DNA of 64,000 nucleotides from the NCBI RefSeq assembly GCF_000143535.2, contig NC_037312.1:1054001-1118000 (forward strand). The letters are read 5' to 3'. The position numbers and the translations under genes were made by a program. Positions 47,832 through 61,392 of the stretch are shown piece after piece; positions within the stretch are counted from its first letter, which is position 1, and each line of letters opens with the position of its first letter. Source of the DNA: Botrytis cinerea B05.10. Taxonomy: Eukaryota > Ascomycota > Leotiomycetes > Helotiales > Sclerotiniaceae. The notes under the pieces were generated by a model. The model did not search any database and was not told where the DNA came from. It saw only the letters and a program-made list of their open reading frames with translations.

Positions 47832-48550
47832 CTTGTATTGCTTGGTGACCTTTTGATCATGCTATTAGTCGTCTTGCGGAAACGACGCATGGGTCCATAA
47901 TATTCTGGAATTTTTTTTTTGGAATTGGTGGATTTTATATCGCTCGTCCGAAATTTTGGTCAGTCTTGGTTTTGCATAGCACGTAATCTTATCATATGCC
48001 ATATTAGTTCCTCGGAAGCTTTTTTTTTTGTACGGCTGCAAAAGTTCTATTGACCCTCGTCGTCTGAAGTCATGTTTCTTGTCAAATTTTGTCTGTCTCA
48101 GTAACACTACTTCATCAGACAAGACGTCTTTGATTGTACGTCTTCATAATCTAGTAGCTTTCCATCTGAACTTCTGATCCGCCAAGTTTGTCTTCAGTTG
48201 TACCGCAACTATTCATCTTTTTGTTCAAAATTTTCTGATTGTGCTTCAGCAAGAATGTCGGACGGCTTTATTTGTAGTATTGTAATGTTTGAATGCTAGG
48301 CGTTCGGCTGTGTATAACCAGTAGCTGTCTTTGTTGAATTATACGATATTTTGGGATACAGATTACCACTTTCCTAGGAAGAATGCCCGCTAGTACCGAG
48401 TGGAAAAGAACGTTTCCCCCTCATACTCTATTGATTTGTGACTAGAAGAATGTCCGCAGATGCCCAATGTCTTCTGAACATGTATGTATCTTTATTTAGC
48501 TCTCTAGCTCTGCTTCACTGTAGGCTTCTGTGATGATACATGACTGCTTC

Positions 48551-48580
48551 ACACACATATATATGTATATATATATATTT
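48551..48580 (+). repeat. (AC)n(AT)n microsatellite
   Basis: A short CA run passes into a TA-rich run of about 20 bases. Intergenic and likely variable in length. Confidence 0.85.
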
Positions 48581-50646
48581 CTCTTTGGAAAGCTGGCCGA
48601 TTTAAAAGCTGACTTCAAAAACCCAGCCAGCATGTTAAATAAAAGTCCATTAAGTCATCATCTGCTCAACAGGCACAGAGAGAAGTGAGAATGGAAATAT
48701 GATCGTCTCTGTTATTTCTTCCATTGAATGTGCTAATTCATCCTTCACAGCCGACCTGATTCATGTTGAAACCGCCACCGCATTCTCCTGATTAAAGTCC
48801 GGAACTTAGCCATGATACTCAATCCTTGATGTTAGGATCATAGTCCTCAAGGTGCCACATGGTAAATTGCTTCAGAGCGGGAAGAAACGCCCACATATCG
48901 TTGTGGTGGCATTATGAAGAATGGATGACCGGCAAGAGACACTCTACCGTATCAATTTCAACTACTACAACCGCATCAAACAGCTCTCGTTCTTGATGTA
49001 GCTACTTCGTATTTAAGCTTTGGTCACAGACCCCAAGTCTTTAAGGAGATGAATTGCTGCTGATCTTTGTAGTATTCTTGCACTCACTCGCCTTTGAAAG
49101 CATTTCCTGTTAACACCAAGACCCTCTTTTTCTCAGCTATCGAGACCCTGGCAATCTGTCTATTAAGACGGCATAGAAACCTGTTCAAAAGTCACTGTTT
49201 CCAAGATAAGAATGATGGTTTTCCGGGTCTAACGTTTCCAGTCAGGAAAAGATATCAGTCTGGCCCCATGCTACGATCGACAAGATGGGGGTCAGGTAAG
49301 ATTTGTCACTTGCCATCTCCAGACCCACATTCGCCGGGAGCGAGCATTAGTTGATCATAATTCACACTCTACTATGACGATGTTCCGATTCGTCATGCAC
49401 AACATCAGACCATAATTTGATCAAACAGGATTTGATTTTGGTCAACTTTCACTTCATAGGTTGTTATTGCCGACTATGGTTCCTCTCCGGACCTCCAGAT
49501 TTTCCCATTCTTATCTGTAAAACACACCTATTAATAATAGTCTTTTCTACTTTATTACTACTTGCTATATCAGAGTTTTTATTTGCACTGAGATCCTCTG
49601 GAATATTACATTTGAACGTCGTCATCCGGCTACATTCATCCATCAACATATATCATACGGTTCATGTACAGAATTCCGAATATAAGCCGTCTTTATGTTA
49701 CTTCACCTCACCTCACTATGCATCAGTATTCAGCTGAAAAGTGGCTCGAAAGAGTCGTGACATATACAAGGTCACGATTGAGGCTGTGTTGTAGTATTGT
49801 ATTTCGAGAATCTAATTCAATAGTCCAGTCCAATTGTAGTTTGGCGAAGCGAACAGGTTATTGTTATCTGCATTACAGCCGTACAGCTGGCAGGAAACCG
49901 TTGGGGGCGAAATGCGGGGGAAGGGAGATATGGGGATGGGCCTGAAAAAGATGATGAGCTGGCTTAAAAGTTTTGCTTGTTACACGAAAACGAGAACTTC
50001 GTGTGTAGTTGACAGACATATACATTAAGATATGCGGAAAGCTGTGTTAGGATGAAGATTGGTTGACTGGAAGTACCTAGCATCTGTATCTAAGTTCCAG
50101 CTGCGCTTTGTAGAGAAACCCTTGAAACGGCCTGAACTTGGTCGGGAGCAAGATAACTAGATCCGCTGAAGACGACAAGAGAAATTTAGGCTGCAACATT
50201 CTCTGATTCTTCGCTGTTGATGGTTGCAACTTTGCAAAAATCCGATTTTCACTGCATGCAGGTTGATGTCAAGACAGAGACCTTGGAAGACGCTTGAAGG
50301 ATTCTTCTTCTACCAATTTGAAAAGGAGTCTGCGTTCAAAGGCGTCCGTGAATATAGCTGGGCGATGGGATAAAAAACGATGTCGGCGTAAATACATGAG
50401 AAGTATGCATCAGATCGATACGAAGATGGCTTACTTGGAAGAATTAGATAAAATATACTGTTTTGACTGCCGCCTGGAAACTGAGGTTGGGATCTGTAAA
50501 AGTCGAGAGGAAATGAGGTGTTGTTGGAAGGGGTGAGGGGAATGAAAACTCCACAACCCTATATTTGATTGGGATACGACACGCCGAATGGGAAACGGAT
50601 ATTCTGCTTCCGCCCCTGCTGTCATTCATCTTGTTGGTCCTTATCG

Positions 50647-50674
50647 TTTTTTTTTTTGTTTTTTTTGTTTTTTT
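50647..50674 (+). repeat. Interrupted poly-T tract
   Basis: Three T-runs separated by single G bases. Simple repeat in intergenic DNA. Confidence 0.85.
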
Positions 50675-53600
50675 GCGCAATTATAAAGTCTTCAATTATT
50701 TGGATAATTCGGTTGAGCCCATACTGACCGGATATGTCGGGTGCCGGCTGGCTGCCCCTTCATCTAGTCGCCAAAAAGCAATATGGGTTAAATTCCATGT
50801 GTGTGGGTGGGTATCTCTTGTGAAGAAAATGTGATAGACATGCTTGCTAGATGCAGTCATCCGCATTTCTGGACTGTGGTGGACAAATCACAAGACTTTT
50901 TATTTCAGCGTTTAATATGAATGGAGTCCAGAATGAAAATCAGCAAACGAATTAGTGGTTGGCATATGGTAGTCTTCCGAAAGAAGAATTCTGTGCAGAA
51001 TATCTTCAAATGTGTGGCTTTAATTGACATTCATAGTACCTAGGTATCGATGTACAGTGCCCTTTTCATAAAAGAACCGTGGGAACATGTACTTTGCCGC
51101 TCATTAGAGCCCCCCTTGAATGGATACAGTTTTTAGTTTGCTTTATCTCCCAACTCAAAATCGCGCTTGGGTGTAGGTCGATACCAGGCCAGGCCTGCCA
51201 CGGTACTGTGATTCGATCTGTTGTGTCTCCACGCGCTCCTCGTAACTGACATACTGGCTACCTCGTTGTCACACCTTTGACTCGAATCCTCGTTCTTCTT
51301 GCATGCCATGCAAGACCGTCGAGAATTGCATTGATCGTGCAGGTAAAACCATATCACACCTAAAAACACAATATCGGTCCTTCTGTCCCGGAGTTTCTCG
51401 ACCAAGCATTTTGTTTTCGGCATTTAGGATTTCTGGATTGATTTCGTTATGAATTACTTAGCTGAGACATTTCGATATATTTTTTCGGATCAATTGGATG
51501 TCATCCTTGGACGAGAACCTGGAAGTTCCTGTTACTCTTGTCTAAGGTCTGGGGTAGCAATCCCTCCGTGCCACCCTTGATGAGATGATTGAAGGGATGA
51601 CGGAGCGCCCGATAAAGGAATAAGCCAGGGCATAAACGATGCAATCGCAGATTATTTTTTGAATTGTTCAGTAGCCAAAAAAAAAGATTAGTATTGAATA
51701 GCCTAAATATACGTGTGATGATCTACTGTACTTGGTGAATCCAATTGTAGAAGACAGACACACGTTTTCTCCAGGTTCCAAAATGCTTCCACGGCATTAC
51801 GATGAAGCATTGCATTTGCATTTGAAGGAGTAGGAGCAGTGCAATGTTGGATTGGCATATGTATAATTTTTTGTGGACTACAACGCCGAATTCATGGCAC
51901 GGGCAGCGTTCTGCTTTGTTGCATCGTGGGATAAGGCTGGTCGGCAGGGCTACTCGAGCGTGGTGAAAGCAGTGTTTCTCTTCTAAAACAGCGTTCCATG
52001 CATTAGGCTTTAGGGCAGAGTAAATTTCCGGCGGCGATAAATGTCGTCAGAGGCTTAATTTGGGGTATCAATGATAGCTGAAGGTGTCTTAGTTGTTGAA
52101 CGGTTCTTGATTTGAGCGTCTATCAAGACTTATGACAGGCCTTACGGTAAGCATCAAAAGCCTACAATTTTACTGTGTTTCATTTTAGACTTTTGTTTAA
52201 CGTTTGAGGCTTTCTACAGAGGATGTTTACAAGCCTTTAATTGACGGAACTAGCGCAAACATTTATGCGAGCTTGAAGAAACCAGAGAAACCTCCTAGTC
52301 TTTTCAACCCTTCGTAGATATCTTAAAAGGATCGGTGAAGTTTGACGAGTCACCAACTGCAAACAGAAGCACATGCTATCATGGTTTCACTCCCAGTAAT
52401 AATATCTAGATGCCTAGGTATCAATCACTTTCGGATATACCTACTCAACAGCTAGATGATGTACCGAATAGCTGTGATCTCGAACCCGCTTTTAACTCAA
52501 TCGAAAGTTGAAAATGCATTGAACAGCACTTGAACATGCCGCCATGCAATTCCGATCCTGGGCGAGCCCTTACACCCTTGTTTTAGGTGGATAAAAAGTA
52601 TATATCTCGTGAAGCTTATCTAACTTGGGCTTAGAATAATGTTAGCCCCTTCATCTTCCGCAGCCCCACAAGTTCTTTCGCACATTTGTCTCGGGAGAAC
52701 CAAACCTAATTCAAACCCATGGACATTACTAGGGATGTATGTATGTTCAGATAATAGGTTGATGTTCGGGATAATGCAGAACGACTGGAGGTAAGATATT
52801 TGGCAAGAATTCAAATCCTATCTTCGATATCAGCTCACAATAGGTAAGACAAAGATCGTGTATTATTCAGATAATATCGCATGCTCAAGCTAAAAAGATA
52901 ATTTTTCCGGACATGTATTAATATGTTATCATCCTTCAATCTAGATGCACCTCGCACTGTCAGATTTTATCGCCGGGTTCGTATTCACATCCGCCGCCGC
53001 AACAAGCGAAACCTCACGCGAAGCACAAAAAAAACATTTACAGAGAGATCTGAAGCCAAACCTTGGTAATATTTAGGACACACTAGGATTATTTTGGAAT
53101 CCACTTACCGAACTATAGCTCATTTAGGTCATATCCTCATCTCCGCCCATGGCTGACAGTCCTCGCTATTATTCGTCAGAAGATCATCAAGGATACTTTC
53201 TAGGGCCCTGGAAATAATTTATATTGGTTGGTGCTGAATAAGACTTGACAAGACCTAATGCTGCGTTAGCTCGTTAGACATAGAAAATGAAGTGATTACA
53301 AACGCGAGAAAAGGAAAGCATCTACAAACCAAAACATGAGACGAAATGACATCGGACAATGAAAGTACTTGGGGCGCTTGGGGGCTTGGGATATCTTTTT
53401 GATCGTAAGTGCTTGTGGAATGGTTGCCGGCCGGATTTATTGACAGGTCAGGGGCACCTGTTGGTCAAGGCTATTCACCTTATGGGAGCTATGCTCATTT
53501 GGAGATGCCTGTCAGCGGATTCCATCCTCTTTGAGGAGATGACCGTGAGGCGGTACACGGTTCCCCCCTTGAACTATACATCGTTTACAGATTTATCCTT

Positions 53601-54156
53601 GCCCGTCAACGTCTTTTTCGATATTCCCTCTGAAGATCTCCAATTCGCCATGGTTTCCGATTTTAGGCACTGAGAGATGGAAGCATACAACTCTCCCCAA
53701 TAGGATCAAATTAGTTCATGTTTTTTATACACTAACACTAATGTAGATCACGCGCCAGCCACTTCTACTCGTTCGAGATAATATATGCCATGGGGGTACT
53801 CATATACATTGCCCTTTCGAAGAGGGGAACGGAATACAAATGAGGCCAAAGCAGTTATCCACCTGCCTACTTGACAAAGATTTCGGAAGGACGTTAGACC
53901 CATCATGAGGCTTGCTTGCATCCCGCACCTTAGTCTCGTCCTTTGGCCCCTTTGGTAGACCATGTTCAGATTTACGAATAAGAGTTAGCTTCCACACCCA
54001 GGATAAGCTTGTACTCCGGCCTTCATCTTCCCTTTCATCCCATAATACATCATGCTAAGCACTCCATGAAGAATCACTTTTATGGATAGATGTTTAACGT
54101 TTGATCTTCAATCATTAGTCGACCAATAATCAAAACTTCTTTCTTCAGATGCTTCA

Positions 54157-56102
54157 ATGTCCATAACACAAACAACAACGATGGCAGCCATAAAGCCAGA
54201 AGAGTCAGATCATTCAATTTGGCAAAGCTACGCTCTCCAACCACCTCATACTTCTCACCAAACGGCCTTCGAGTCAAATTTTCCTTCCGGTCCTCTGGCA
54301 TTGCCGTATCATGCAAGACAGAAGGGAGGGTATCGATCAATGGATATACCTTCAATCAACTCAAGACTTCCCCACAGGGACGGAAATGGGGTGTTGAATG
54401 CTTCACCACCGCCACTAAATTCACATCATAGCTACCCTTCTCTCAAACGGCCATTCCATTCTACAGATGATTCTCCCTATGGCGAAGTAGTGCAGGATCT
54501 CCGGGAAGACTTATCAGAACATCCAAAACCTAATATTAGTCAAGACCACAGACTACTTTCCTTCAGCAAACGACAGCCAAAGCACACCATCGTAGACCAA
54601 CATGGAAGAATACAACAGCTAAATCTTTCAGCCCAAATTCACGGAATGTTCTTTTTATCGGAAATGACAACCCCCACGGGCGAAGGAGTGATTGTCCAGC
54701 CAGAGTTGACCTGTTACCGGAGGAACTTATTCCAAATTTCCGGATCCGTCACTACGCCCCGAGGCGCCTTATCAGTGATCACTGAACGCGGAGAACGCAT
54801 TCCAATTCTATCCCTAGAAGTAACGATCAGTGCCACAGAATCAGTTGATGGCCATTCTGTCAAACTGATTGTCATCCCATGGAAAACACCTCCACCAAAC
54901 TCCCCTGAAGTAACACCTGGCCAGGAGCAGGAGCCATCGCCTATTCCACTGCTTCCATTTGACGACGGAGCTCCAGATACAAACAATGAGTTCGCTGTTT
55001 ACCCCATAGCCTACAGAAGACTTCAATTTAGAATTGCGACCGCTAACAATGGCCGGAGACGAGAGCTTCAACAACATTTCACCTTACATTTAAATGTTGT
55101 AGGAACATTAGGAAATAACACCAAGATCAATGTTTGCGAGACGGCGACAGCGCCAATTGTGGTCAGAGGTCGAAGTCCAAGGAACTTCCAAGCAAGGAAG
55201 GAAATTGCACTCGTCGGATCGTCAGCCTCTCGGGGCCAAGCACCAGAACTGCAGGTCACAAGTAGCAGCACGTCTGGTAGTGTTACCATGAAACCAAAAT
55301 TGGCAAGACCTCAGGCCCTTGAGCTACCTCGGTCGCCTTTCAATTTCGATGCAAGCAATCTTCCTGTATCTCCACATTTGATGAGACAACAGTAAGTTCT
55401 TTCACTCATTTTCGTATTATTCATCCGGATTTTGACTTGAAGTCGAGTGATCTCGGGATTATTTCCAACTTTGTAGCATCTGCCTCGACTGTAAGCTGAC
55501 ATGACCAAATTAGAACTTTACCTTCATGGTTCGCTCCGCCACATTCATCTGAGCACACCCCAGGGCCATCAACTCCAAACTACCAAGGACCCCCGCCGTC
55601 GTTGTCGATGGATAATTATCTTCAAGGAAACCATTCCAGTTCAGAAACTCCACAGACCCACTCTCCAGCCTCTACAATGCCAGCACCTGCACCTCCAGTA
55701 CGATCATACACGTACCAAAACACAACTTCACCAAGTGGGGCTCCTATAAGATTCATCGACAGCAACCCACGGCCCGCCAAATCACCTCGCCATCAAGCAC
55801 CCCCTGAACTGAACTCTTCTTTCTCTTCCGATTTCACAGCTCGTTTCAACGCCCCCACGCCATATAGTTCTGCTAGTGACCCTGCACAACCAAGAGAATA
55901 CTTCCCTACATCTATGTCTATGCAGCCATGGACCACTGCTCAAGATACCGCATCTACGTATGGGACTACGTTACCTGCAGTCACTAGCTCCCACTATGAA
56001 TATCATGGAGATCAGCATTATGTAAAAGAAGAAGGTCACTCTCAAGCACCACCGCCGCATCAACAGCCCAGTCAACAGCATTACACTTGGAGCGCCGCAT
56101 AG
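54157..56102 (+). CDS. NDT80/PhoG-domain transcription factor (VIB-1/XprG-like)
   Basis: Two exons: 54157-55391 and 55514-56102, giving 607 aa, close to known VIB-1 and XprG sizes. The Ndt80/PhoG DNA-binding domain spans about residues 150-350: LNLSAQIHGMFFLSEM, QPELTCYRRNLFQISGSVT, the long VEVTIS..DGHSV strand region, VYPIAYRRLQFRIATANN and VRGRSPRNFQARKEIAL. The N terminus (1-130) and C terminus (350-607) are Pro/Ser/Gln-rich and probably disordered activation regions. In Neurospora and Aspergillus, members control heterokaryon incompatibility, programmed cell death and secreted proteases under nutrient stress. The ATG at 54157 is the first in frame; a second Met lies at residue 9. A short out-of-frame ATG at 54148 ends after five codons and could be a uORF. 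The intron has CTGAC and AAATTAG at its end. Confidence 0.88.
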
Positions 56103-57069
56103 TTTTGTCAAACTTTCGGTCATTGCATTGCAATAATTCAGCATATCAACGAGAACTCATTCCAGTATACACACGCATCGGATGTCAGGCTTTCTATGCG
56201 AGAATCTAGAAAATCATGCATCACTCTCAGATCTTTGTCTAACGATCTTCCAATTCCTACATGTCACAAAAATCATTTCCTTGCACCGTGTCAATCTCAA
56301 TTTTTTTTTGTAATTCTGCACTCCAGTCAGTACCCAAGGGAATTAGCCCCTAGTTTTTTGTTTATATGTGCTCTCTTGTGAGATGGAAGGAAGCGAAGCA
56401 ATGGAATAGGATGATATGGAATACATTATGGTATTCCCACAGCGAACTGAAAATTCAGCATGGGCATCATACATAGCAAGCGATGGCGTAGAAACATGGT
56501 GGTAAATATTAGGTATCTCTGGTTTCCTTTTCTTTTGGCATTGCTTTCACGCTTCTAACACTGCGGGTTCATGGGATGGATGGATGATTTGGATGATATC
56601 AATATGGATGGAACGATGGATGTACTTTTACAAACTCATATTATGATCAGACTTGATACCCTCATTAATTCCCTAATACTCAGTCAAACATAGATCAATA
56701 AAAATGCTGGGCTGAATTCCGAATCATTTATGGATTTAGGTTGACGAATGCAAGATTTATTCTTTGATTTCAATCATCTGTGAAGTGTATGTATAATTAT
56801 AGCTATATTTACATGACGCTATTAACGATATTTATAACTATAGTTAGTTATATGTATATATATATATATATTTTTTTTTTTTACATAAAACTGATAAGTG
56901 AGTGCAGTTTAAACAGATGATCGCTGATCGCGGGCTAACCCGCTGCGCAATTGGTCATTCTTGGCCCCCGCACAGACTCAAATTCAATCCCCACCAAAAA
57001 ATATGTCGAGAGCGAGCTTTGATGCAGAAAGAAACATTGATCAAGCTTTACAACAACATAACAGGAAAC
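56103..57069. other. Intergenic, Ndt80-type gene to DUF2011 gene
   Basis: About 970 bp. It contains a (TA)n run followed by a T-run (about 56855-56882) and then about 190 bp to the DUF2011 start. No gene seen. Confidence 0.5.
56855..56882 (+). repeat. (TA)n followed by poly-T
   Basis: About eight TA units followed by twelve T. It lies about 190 bp upstream of the DUF2011 start codon and could act as nucleosome-poor promoter DNA. Confidence 0.8.
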
Positions 57070-57933
57070 ATGTTTGACCTCCCGGACGCGAAACGGTAAG
57101 TGTGCTATTGCTCTATGAGAAAGAACACTAGTTCGAATATCTGCTAACATTTAATTAATAGTGTGCGCCGTTCAGATCTATACACTCGATCCTCATCATC
57201 ATCTCCCGAACCACCTTCACCAATTGACCCTGATGTCTCCGCTCGATTTCACGATCAGCTTGCTTCACTCTATGGGCCTATTTCACTTCAATCATGCGCG
57301 ATTGAGAATACGTTAACTTTTGAACCCATGAACGATGCTCCACACTCACCACCACTCGAAGACGACCAGGACCAGGCAGAGGAATTTGACTTTCGACTTT
57401 TCTCAAATGTCACAGAAGGCAAGATAGTCCTCAAAGAGGAGGCAGTTGACAAAGGAATTTTTGTTGTCCAGGAAAGAGACAAAAGCTACTACTTTACTGG
57501 TCCAATTGAGGGGCAACGGAAGGAGGAATACGCCATTGCGGCAATTAGTGGAGAAGATGTTTTGGAAGGCAGAGGAAAAAGATATTGGGGCTTGGAAGTT
57601 CCGTGGCGGGTCCGGGTTGTGAAGATTGGTGTTGGTGGGCAGAAAAAACTGGGAAGCAATGGCCTCGCGGTCAGAAATGGTTCTAATGGGGAGAAGAAGA
57701 GAAAACTAGGCAAGAAGATGAGGATTCTCACGAGAGAAAGGAGAAGGACAATTGAGGCTCAAGAACAGGCAATGACGAGGGAGAAGGAGAGCAAAGAGGA
57801 GGCAGACAAAGAGAGGAGAGCTAGAAAGAACAGAGAGAAGAAAGTCAAGAGGAAGGCAAAGGAGAAAGCGTTGAAAGCTGCCACCGGAGGGATTGACCAG
57901 ACCGAGCCCGGAGTAGACGGAGCAGATGGATGA
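57070..57933 (+). CDS. DUF2011 family protein
   Basis: Two exons: 57070-57095 and 57162-57933, giving 265 aa. The start MFDLPDAKR is the family's usual beginning and is completed across the intron into VRRSDLYTRSSSSSPEPP. An in-frame upstream ATG at 57019 would add 17 residues but is less like the family. The middle part reads EFDFRLFSNVTEGKIVLKEE and SYYFTGPIEGQRKEEYAIAA with a conserved YWGLEVPWRVRVVKI block. The C-terminal 85 residues are strongly basic and Glu-rich (TRERRRTIEAQEQAMTREKE, KKVKRKAKEKALKAA) and probably form a long charged helix. Its charge suggests a nuclear or nucleolar site, but function is not known. Confidence 0.82.
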
Positions 57934-59960
57934 AGAAGAAAGGACCGATTCTTTGTCGGTCGCAGCCGGATCGACATGTACAATTGTGGAAGAACAAAAT
58001 CCTTCAATCTGCGATTCGTAACCCCACTCGAGCTTCCGATCGTTATCCCATGCGCATCTACGAAGGACGATAACCCCTCCAAAGAACCCCTTGCGTAAAT
58101 GCAACCATAATTTAATATCTCCCCCACTATACAAATTCTTTGTCGCATCTCACCCACAAGACAAACGGGAAGGACACACACTATCCAACCCAACTAAACA
58201 ACTATTCCTCGTGGTTTCTAGGATTTAGCATTGAAGTTATGCATTTGACATATCACGGCGGTGATACTTGTACAACATGTTCGACCCGTCCCGTACCCAG
58301 AAGGAGTCTTAGAAGCCTCATTCACAGCCTCGATCCTTTAGTCACATCTACGAGAACGCGAAATATACCTTCAGGACATTCACACGAAAACACACACTTT
58401 TTTCCTTTCATTTTCAAGGATTCCGAAGGATCAAATAATGTGAAATGAAGGATTCCTTCAATCACACCATTGTTCTTCTAATTCAAAGACAGTCAAACAT
58501 ATCAAGTCCTTCACTTGTACCTATTTGCCGGTCCCTGCAGCTACGCCGTAGTTTTGCGTCTCTGTGCATTTTTGGGAATAACTTGGCCGCCGGCTTGCTA
58601 GTATGACAAATAGATTATTCTATGAGATGGCATATTCCATGCCACAATTGATGTTCGGATTTAACACCTTCCATAAACAATCAAGTATACATCTATCTAC
58701 CCGGCATGCAATGTAGCCTTGGCGTCAAATAAGACCCTGCGAGCGTTAGCACATAAAGACTAGGGACATGGCTTTCTAGCTTATCCGCTCCACCCCCGCT
58801 GTTACGTTGCCCCGCCGTGCCACATCGGTACAGGAACAATCTACATAGCCATGGTTATGACTATGGTTAATCTTCGTCTATTATTTACTTACAATAGTGG
58901 ATATGTGAGAACTTTGTAAGTGACGAAGAGAAAGTCAACGGAAATCAAAAATCCTTGGCTATCCACATGAGGCACAGTTGTGGCGCCATTCCGCGATACG
59001 GGATCGGAGGATATTTCCGCTTTGGGTAATTGCTCATATATCCAGATGATCTCTTGTTGATCGAGCGGAAAAACACCTCTGGCCAAGATAGATGGCACTA
59101 ACTCTATTTTCTTTGCCGGGCGTATCCTCGTATCTACGCATTAAGGATTTGTAATACCGGACTTGTACTCAAGTATCTTATTTTGTTTCTGAATAGTGGC
59201 TGGGAACAAATTGATGGTCAGCGAGACGAAAGTCATGGTAACATAGTGTGCCATGTCAGATGTTTAAATTCAAATTAATTTACGCTAGTGCGTATTTGGT
59301 TACACCATATTAAATGCTCATATTACATTCATAAGATAAATTTTTCGACCTAGATACTTGCTTACTTAGGCAGTGAGTAAGTAATGTTCCATATTTAATC
59401 TTCTTGGCTAAGAGGAATCTATCCATATACTATCTCTTTAGTGATGACCATATTTTTATGAACAAGTATAGCAATTGATTCCAACCGAATGTTAATAGGT
59501 AAGGGTTCACCAATCAAGGATTTAGTGATTGTTTTCTGCAAAGAACCCCAAGAGTTATCACATACATAAATGTCTTTAGCGGGTAGACGGACGAGACCGA
59601 CGCTTGTTTAGTGTTGATGCACGTATGCACGGCACCTTTCAGGTTTGAAGATTGGAGGTTGAAGATGCTTGAGGTGATTGTTTCGGGTCATCTCTCCATA
59701 TGTGGATTTTACTGGGTGGGTTTTACGGGACGAGTATGGTTAGTGTGGGGGGGTGGGATGAGGGGGTAGATTGGGTTTGAGGGTCTGAATTCAGCCTTTT
59801 TGCCTCTTGGCTTTGGCCTTGGAGTTAAACGGAATACTATTGTCCATTCTTGATTTCAATAATGCATTTCCGGGTGTGAAATTTTCTTGTATTTTGCTTT
59901 CTCAATCTCGACTTTTCGGCTTATGCATGGATTCGTCTATCCCTTACCTTCCTTCTCTTT

Positions 59961-60344
59961 TTATTCTAAATTTATAGCATACTCGACAATCGGTTTATCG
60001 CCGAAAGTGATAACGTGAGGATGACATAAGTCTCGCTCTTTAGACCTCGTTCTGGATATATCTAATATTGTACCAACTAGTTGCTTACCAGAATAATTCT
60101 TTACTGGCTTGTTAGTCTGCCGGCTTGGTTGATTGGCTTGGCTGTGAGATTGGGGTCTATTAACTTGTACGTGTACTAGTGGGGCATCTCCAAATAAGCT
60201 TCCGTTGAGATAATATGGGATTCGCAAATTTGATAGTGGATCATGAAGACGGATGCGAAAAGTATATAGGATTAAGGTGAGGATGAAAAAGGATTTACTT
60301 CGGGGTTTATTAGACAATTTGATCTGCTTTGATTGCGAGCGCAT
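59961..60344 (-). CDS. Doubtful hypothetical ORF, 127 aa
   Basis: A true ATG (MRSQSKQIKLSNKPRSKSFF) opens 127 codons ending KERDLCHPHVITFGDKPIVE YAINLE. There is one hydrophobic stretch (FFILTLILYTF). No family recognised. On the same strand 150-400 bp upstream the DNA is CT-rich, like a fungal leader. It would help explain the unusual length of this convergent spacer, but codon character is weak. Confidence 0.22.
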   Translation of the reverse strand: MRSQSKQIKLSNKPRSKSFFILTLILYTFRIRLHDPLSNLRIPYYLNGSLFGDAPLVHVQVNRPQSHSQANQPSRQTNKPVKNYSGKQLVGTILDISRTRSKERDLCHPHVITFGDKPIVEYAINLE

Positions 60345-60892
60345 CAGCGTGGCGAATATGACAAGGGAGAAAGACCACGGTTGTTGGAGGGGTGTAGGAG
60401 GCTTACGGCGGATATGGCGTGTGTCTCTGTGTGGGATCCAGTATGGGTACCCTCTAGAGTAATCTAATATGGTTTATGACTGTGTGTCAGGAGGCTAGAT
60501 TGTAGAAAGGAATGAGGATGCGAAGGGTAATATGATGCGAAATCTGCTGGGGTTTGGATGGGTATCCTTGGTGCATGATGGATGGGGCAAGAGCTGTTCG
60601 CTCCACCACGGACGGAGAATTAATGTTGAAAGGAGTGTCTCAGTGCGTGAAAGTTTAAACGTCTTTAGTGGGTCTGAAATCTTGACTTCGTAAGGCGGTG
60701 GGTGTGTGAAGGAATGGAGACACATGGGAATGGGAAAGGAGAAGCGGATGTACCTCGTTAGTGCAGATGGGAAAGGAGATTTGTTGTAGGGTTGGGGCGG
60801 TATGGTAGGTTTGTATGGGCTTGGTTCGAGGTAGGTCAGGGAGACGGGGAGTTAAGCTTTTTTGGAGATGCTTGTGCTTGCGCTCAGGATTC

Positions 60893-60916
60893 AGATGGAG
60901 ATGGAGATGGAGATGG
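60893..60916 (+). repeat. (AGATGG)4 hexanucleotide repeat
   Basis: Four exact tandem copies of agatgg in intergenic DNA. Confidence 0.9.
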
Positions 60917-61370
60917 TCAAAGGAATCCCTATTCCTATCCCCGCTCCATCTCCGAGTTTCGTTCTAGACCGGATGGGGGCCTGCGAGTTGCATAGATTGC
61001 ATGTATATGGTATCTGGTAAGGTCTGGTAGGTGAGAAATGAAATCGACGATATGGAAGGAATGTGTATGGCGAAGTCCGATATCCATTTCAATTTCATTT
61101 TCAATATACACATACACACGTAAAGAGAATTTTTGGATTTAGATTTCGTGCCTAGATCGAGCTATTGAGTAGCTTGTCTTGACTCTTGTGCCAAGTACGT
61201 ATTTACTTGCTTGGTTCATTGTGCGGATGCTATGATACGTATTGGGAAATCTATGCATATGTGTATACATAAATATTACAGGACTTAAAGAAATATATGG
61301 ATGGTTTAAACGAGAAGTAGAGGGAGGAGTGAATCGAGATCGGAATCGGATATCGTTTTGTATATTCGTC

Positions 61371-61392
61371 TATGTATGTGTATGTGTATGTG
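61371..61392 (+). repeat. TATG/TATGTG simple repeat
   Basis: A tatg unit followed by three tatgtg-type units. Low-complexity intergenic repeat. Confidence 0.8.

Larger units (their letters stand above)
47832..54156. other. 6.3-kb gene-poor region upstream of the Ndt80-type factor
   Basis: No gene is supported. It contains an (AC)n(AT)n microsatellite (48551-48580) and interrupted T-runs (50647-50674). ORFs at 49417-49737 (+), 51133-51423 (-) and 53359-53673 (+) lack motifs and good context. Part of it may be long regulatory DNA and leader for the transcription factor gene at 54157. Confidence 0.45.

Noticed and set aside
49417..49737. 106-codon plus-strand ORF with hydrophobic residues
   Set aside because: No motif or leader; hydrophobicity is expected from T-rich DNA.
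51133..51423. 96-codon minus-strand ORF starting MPKTKCLVEKLRD
   Set aside because: It has a true ATG and several Cys, but no recognisable family, no neighbouring exons and weak codon character. Not strong enough to call.
53359..53673. 104-codon plus-strand ORF starting MKVLGALGGLGYL
   Set aside because: Considered as an upstream exon or secreted protein of the Ndt80-type gene, but it has no joining splice signal in frame and no motif.
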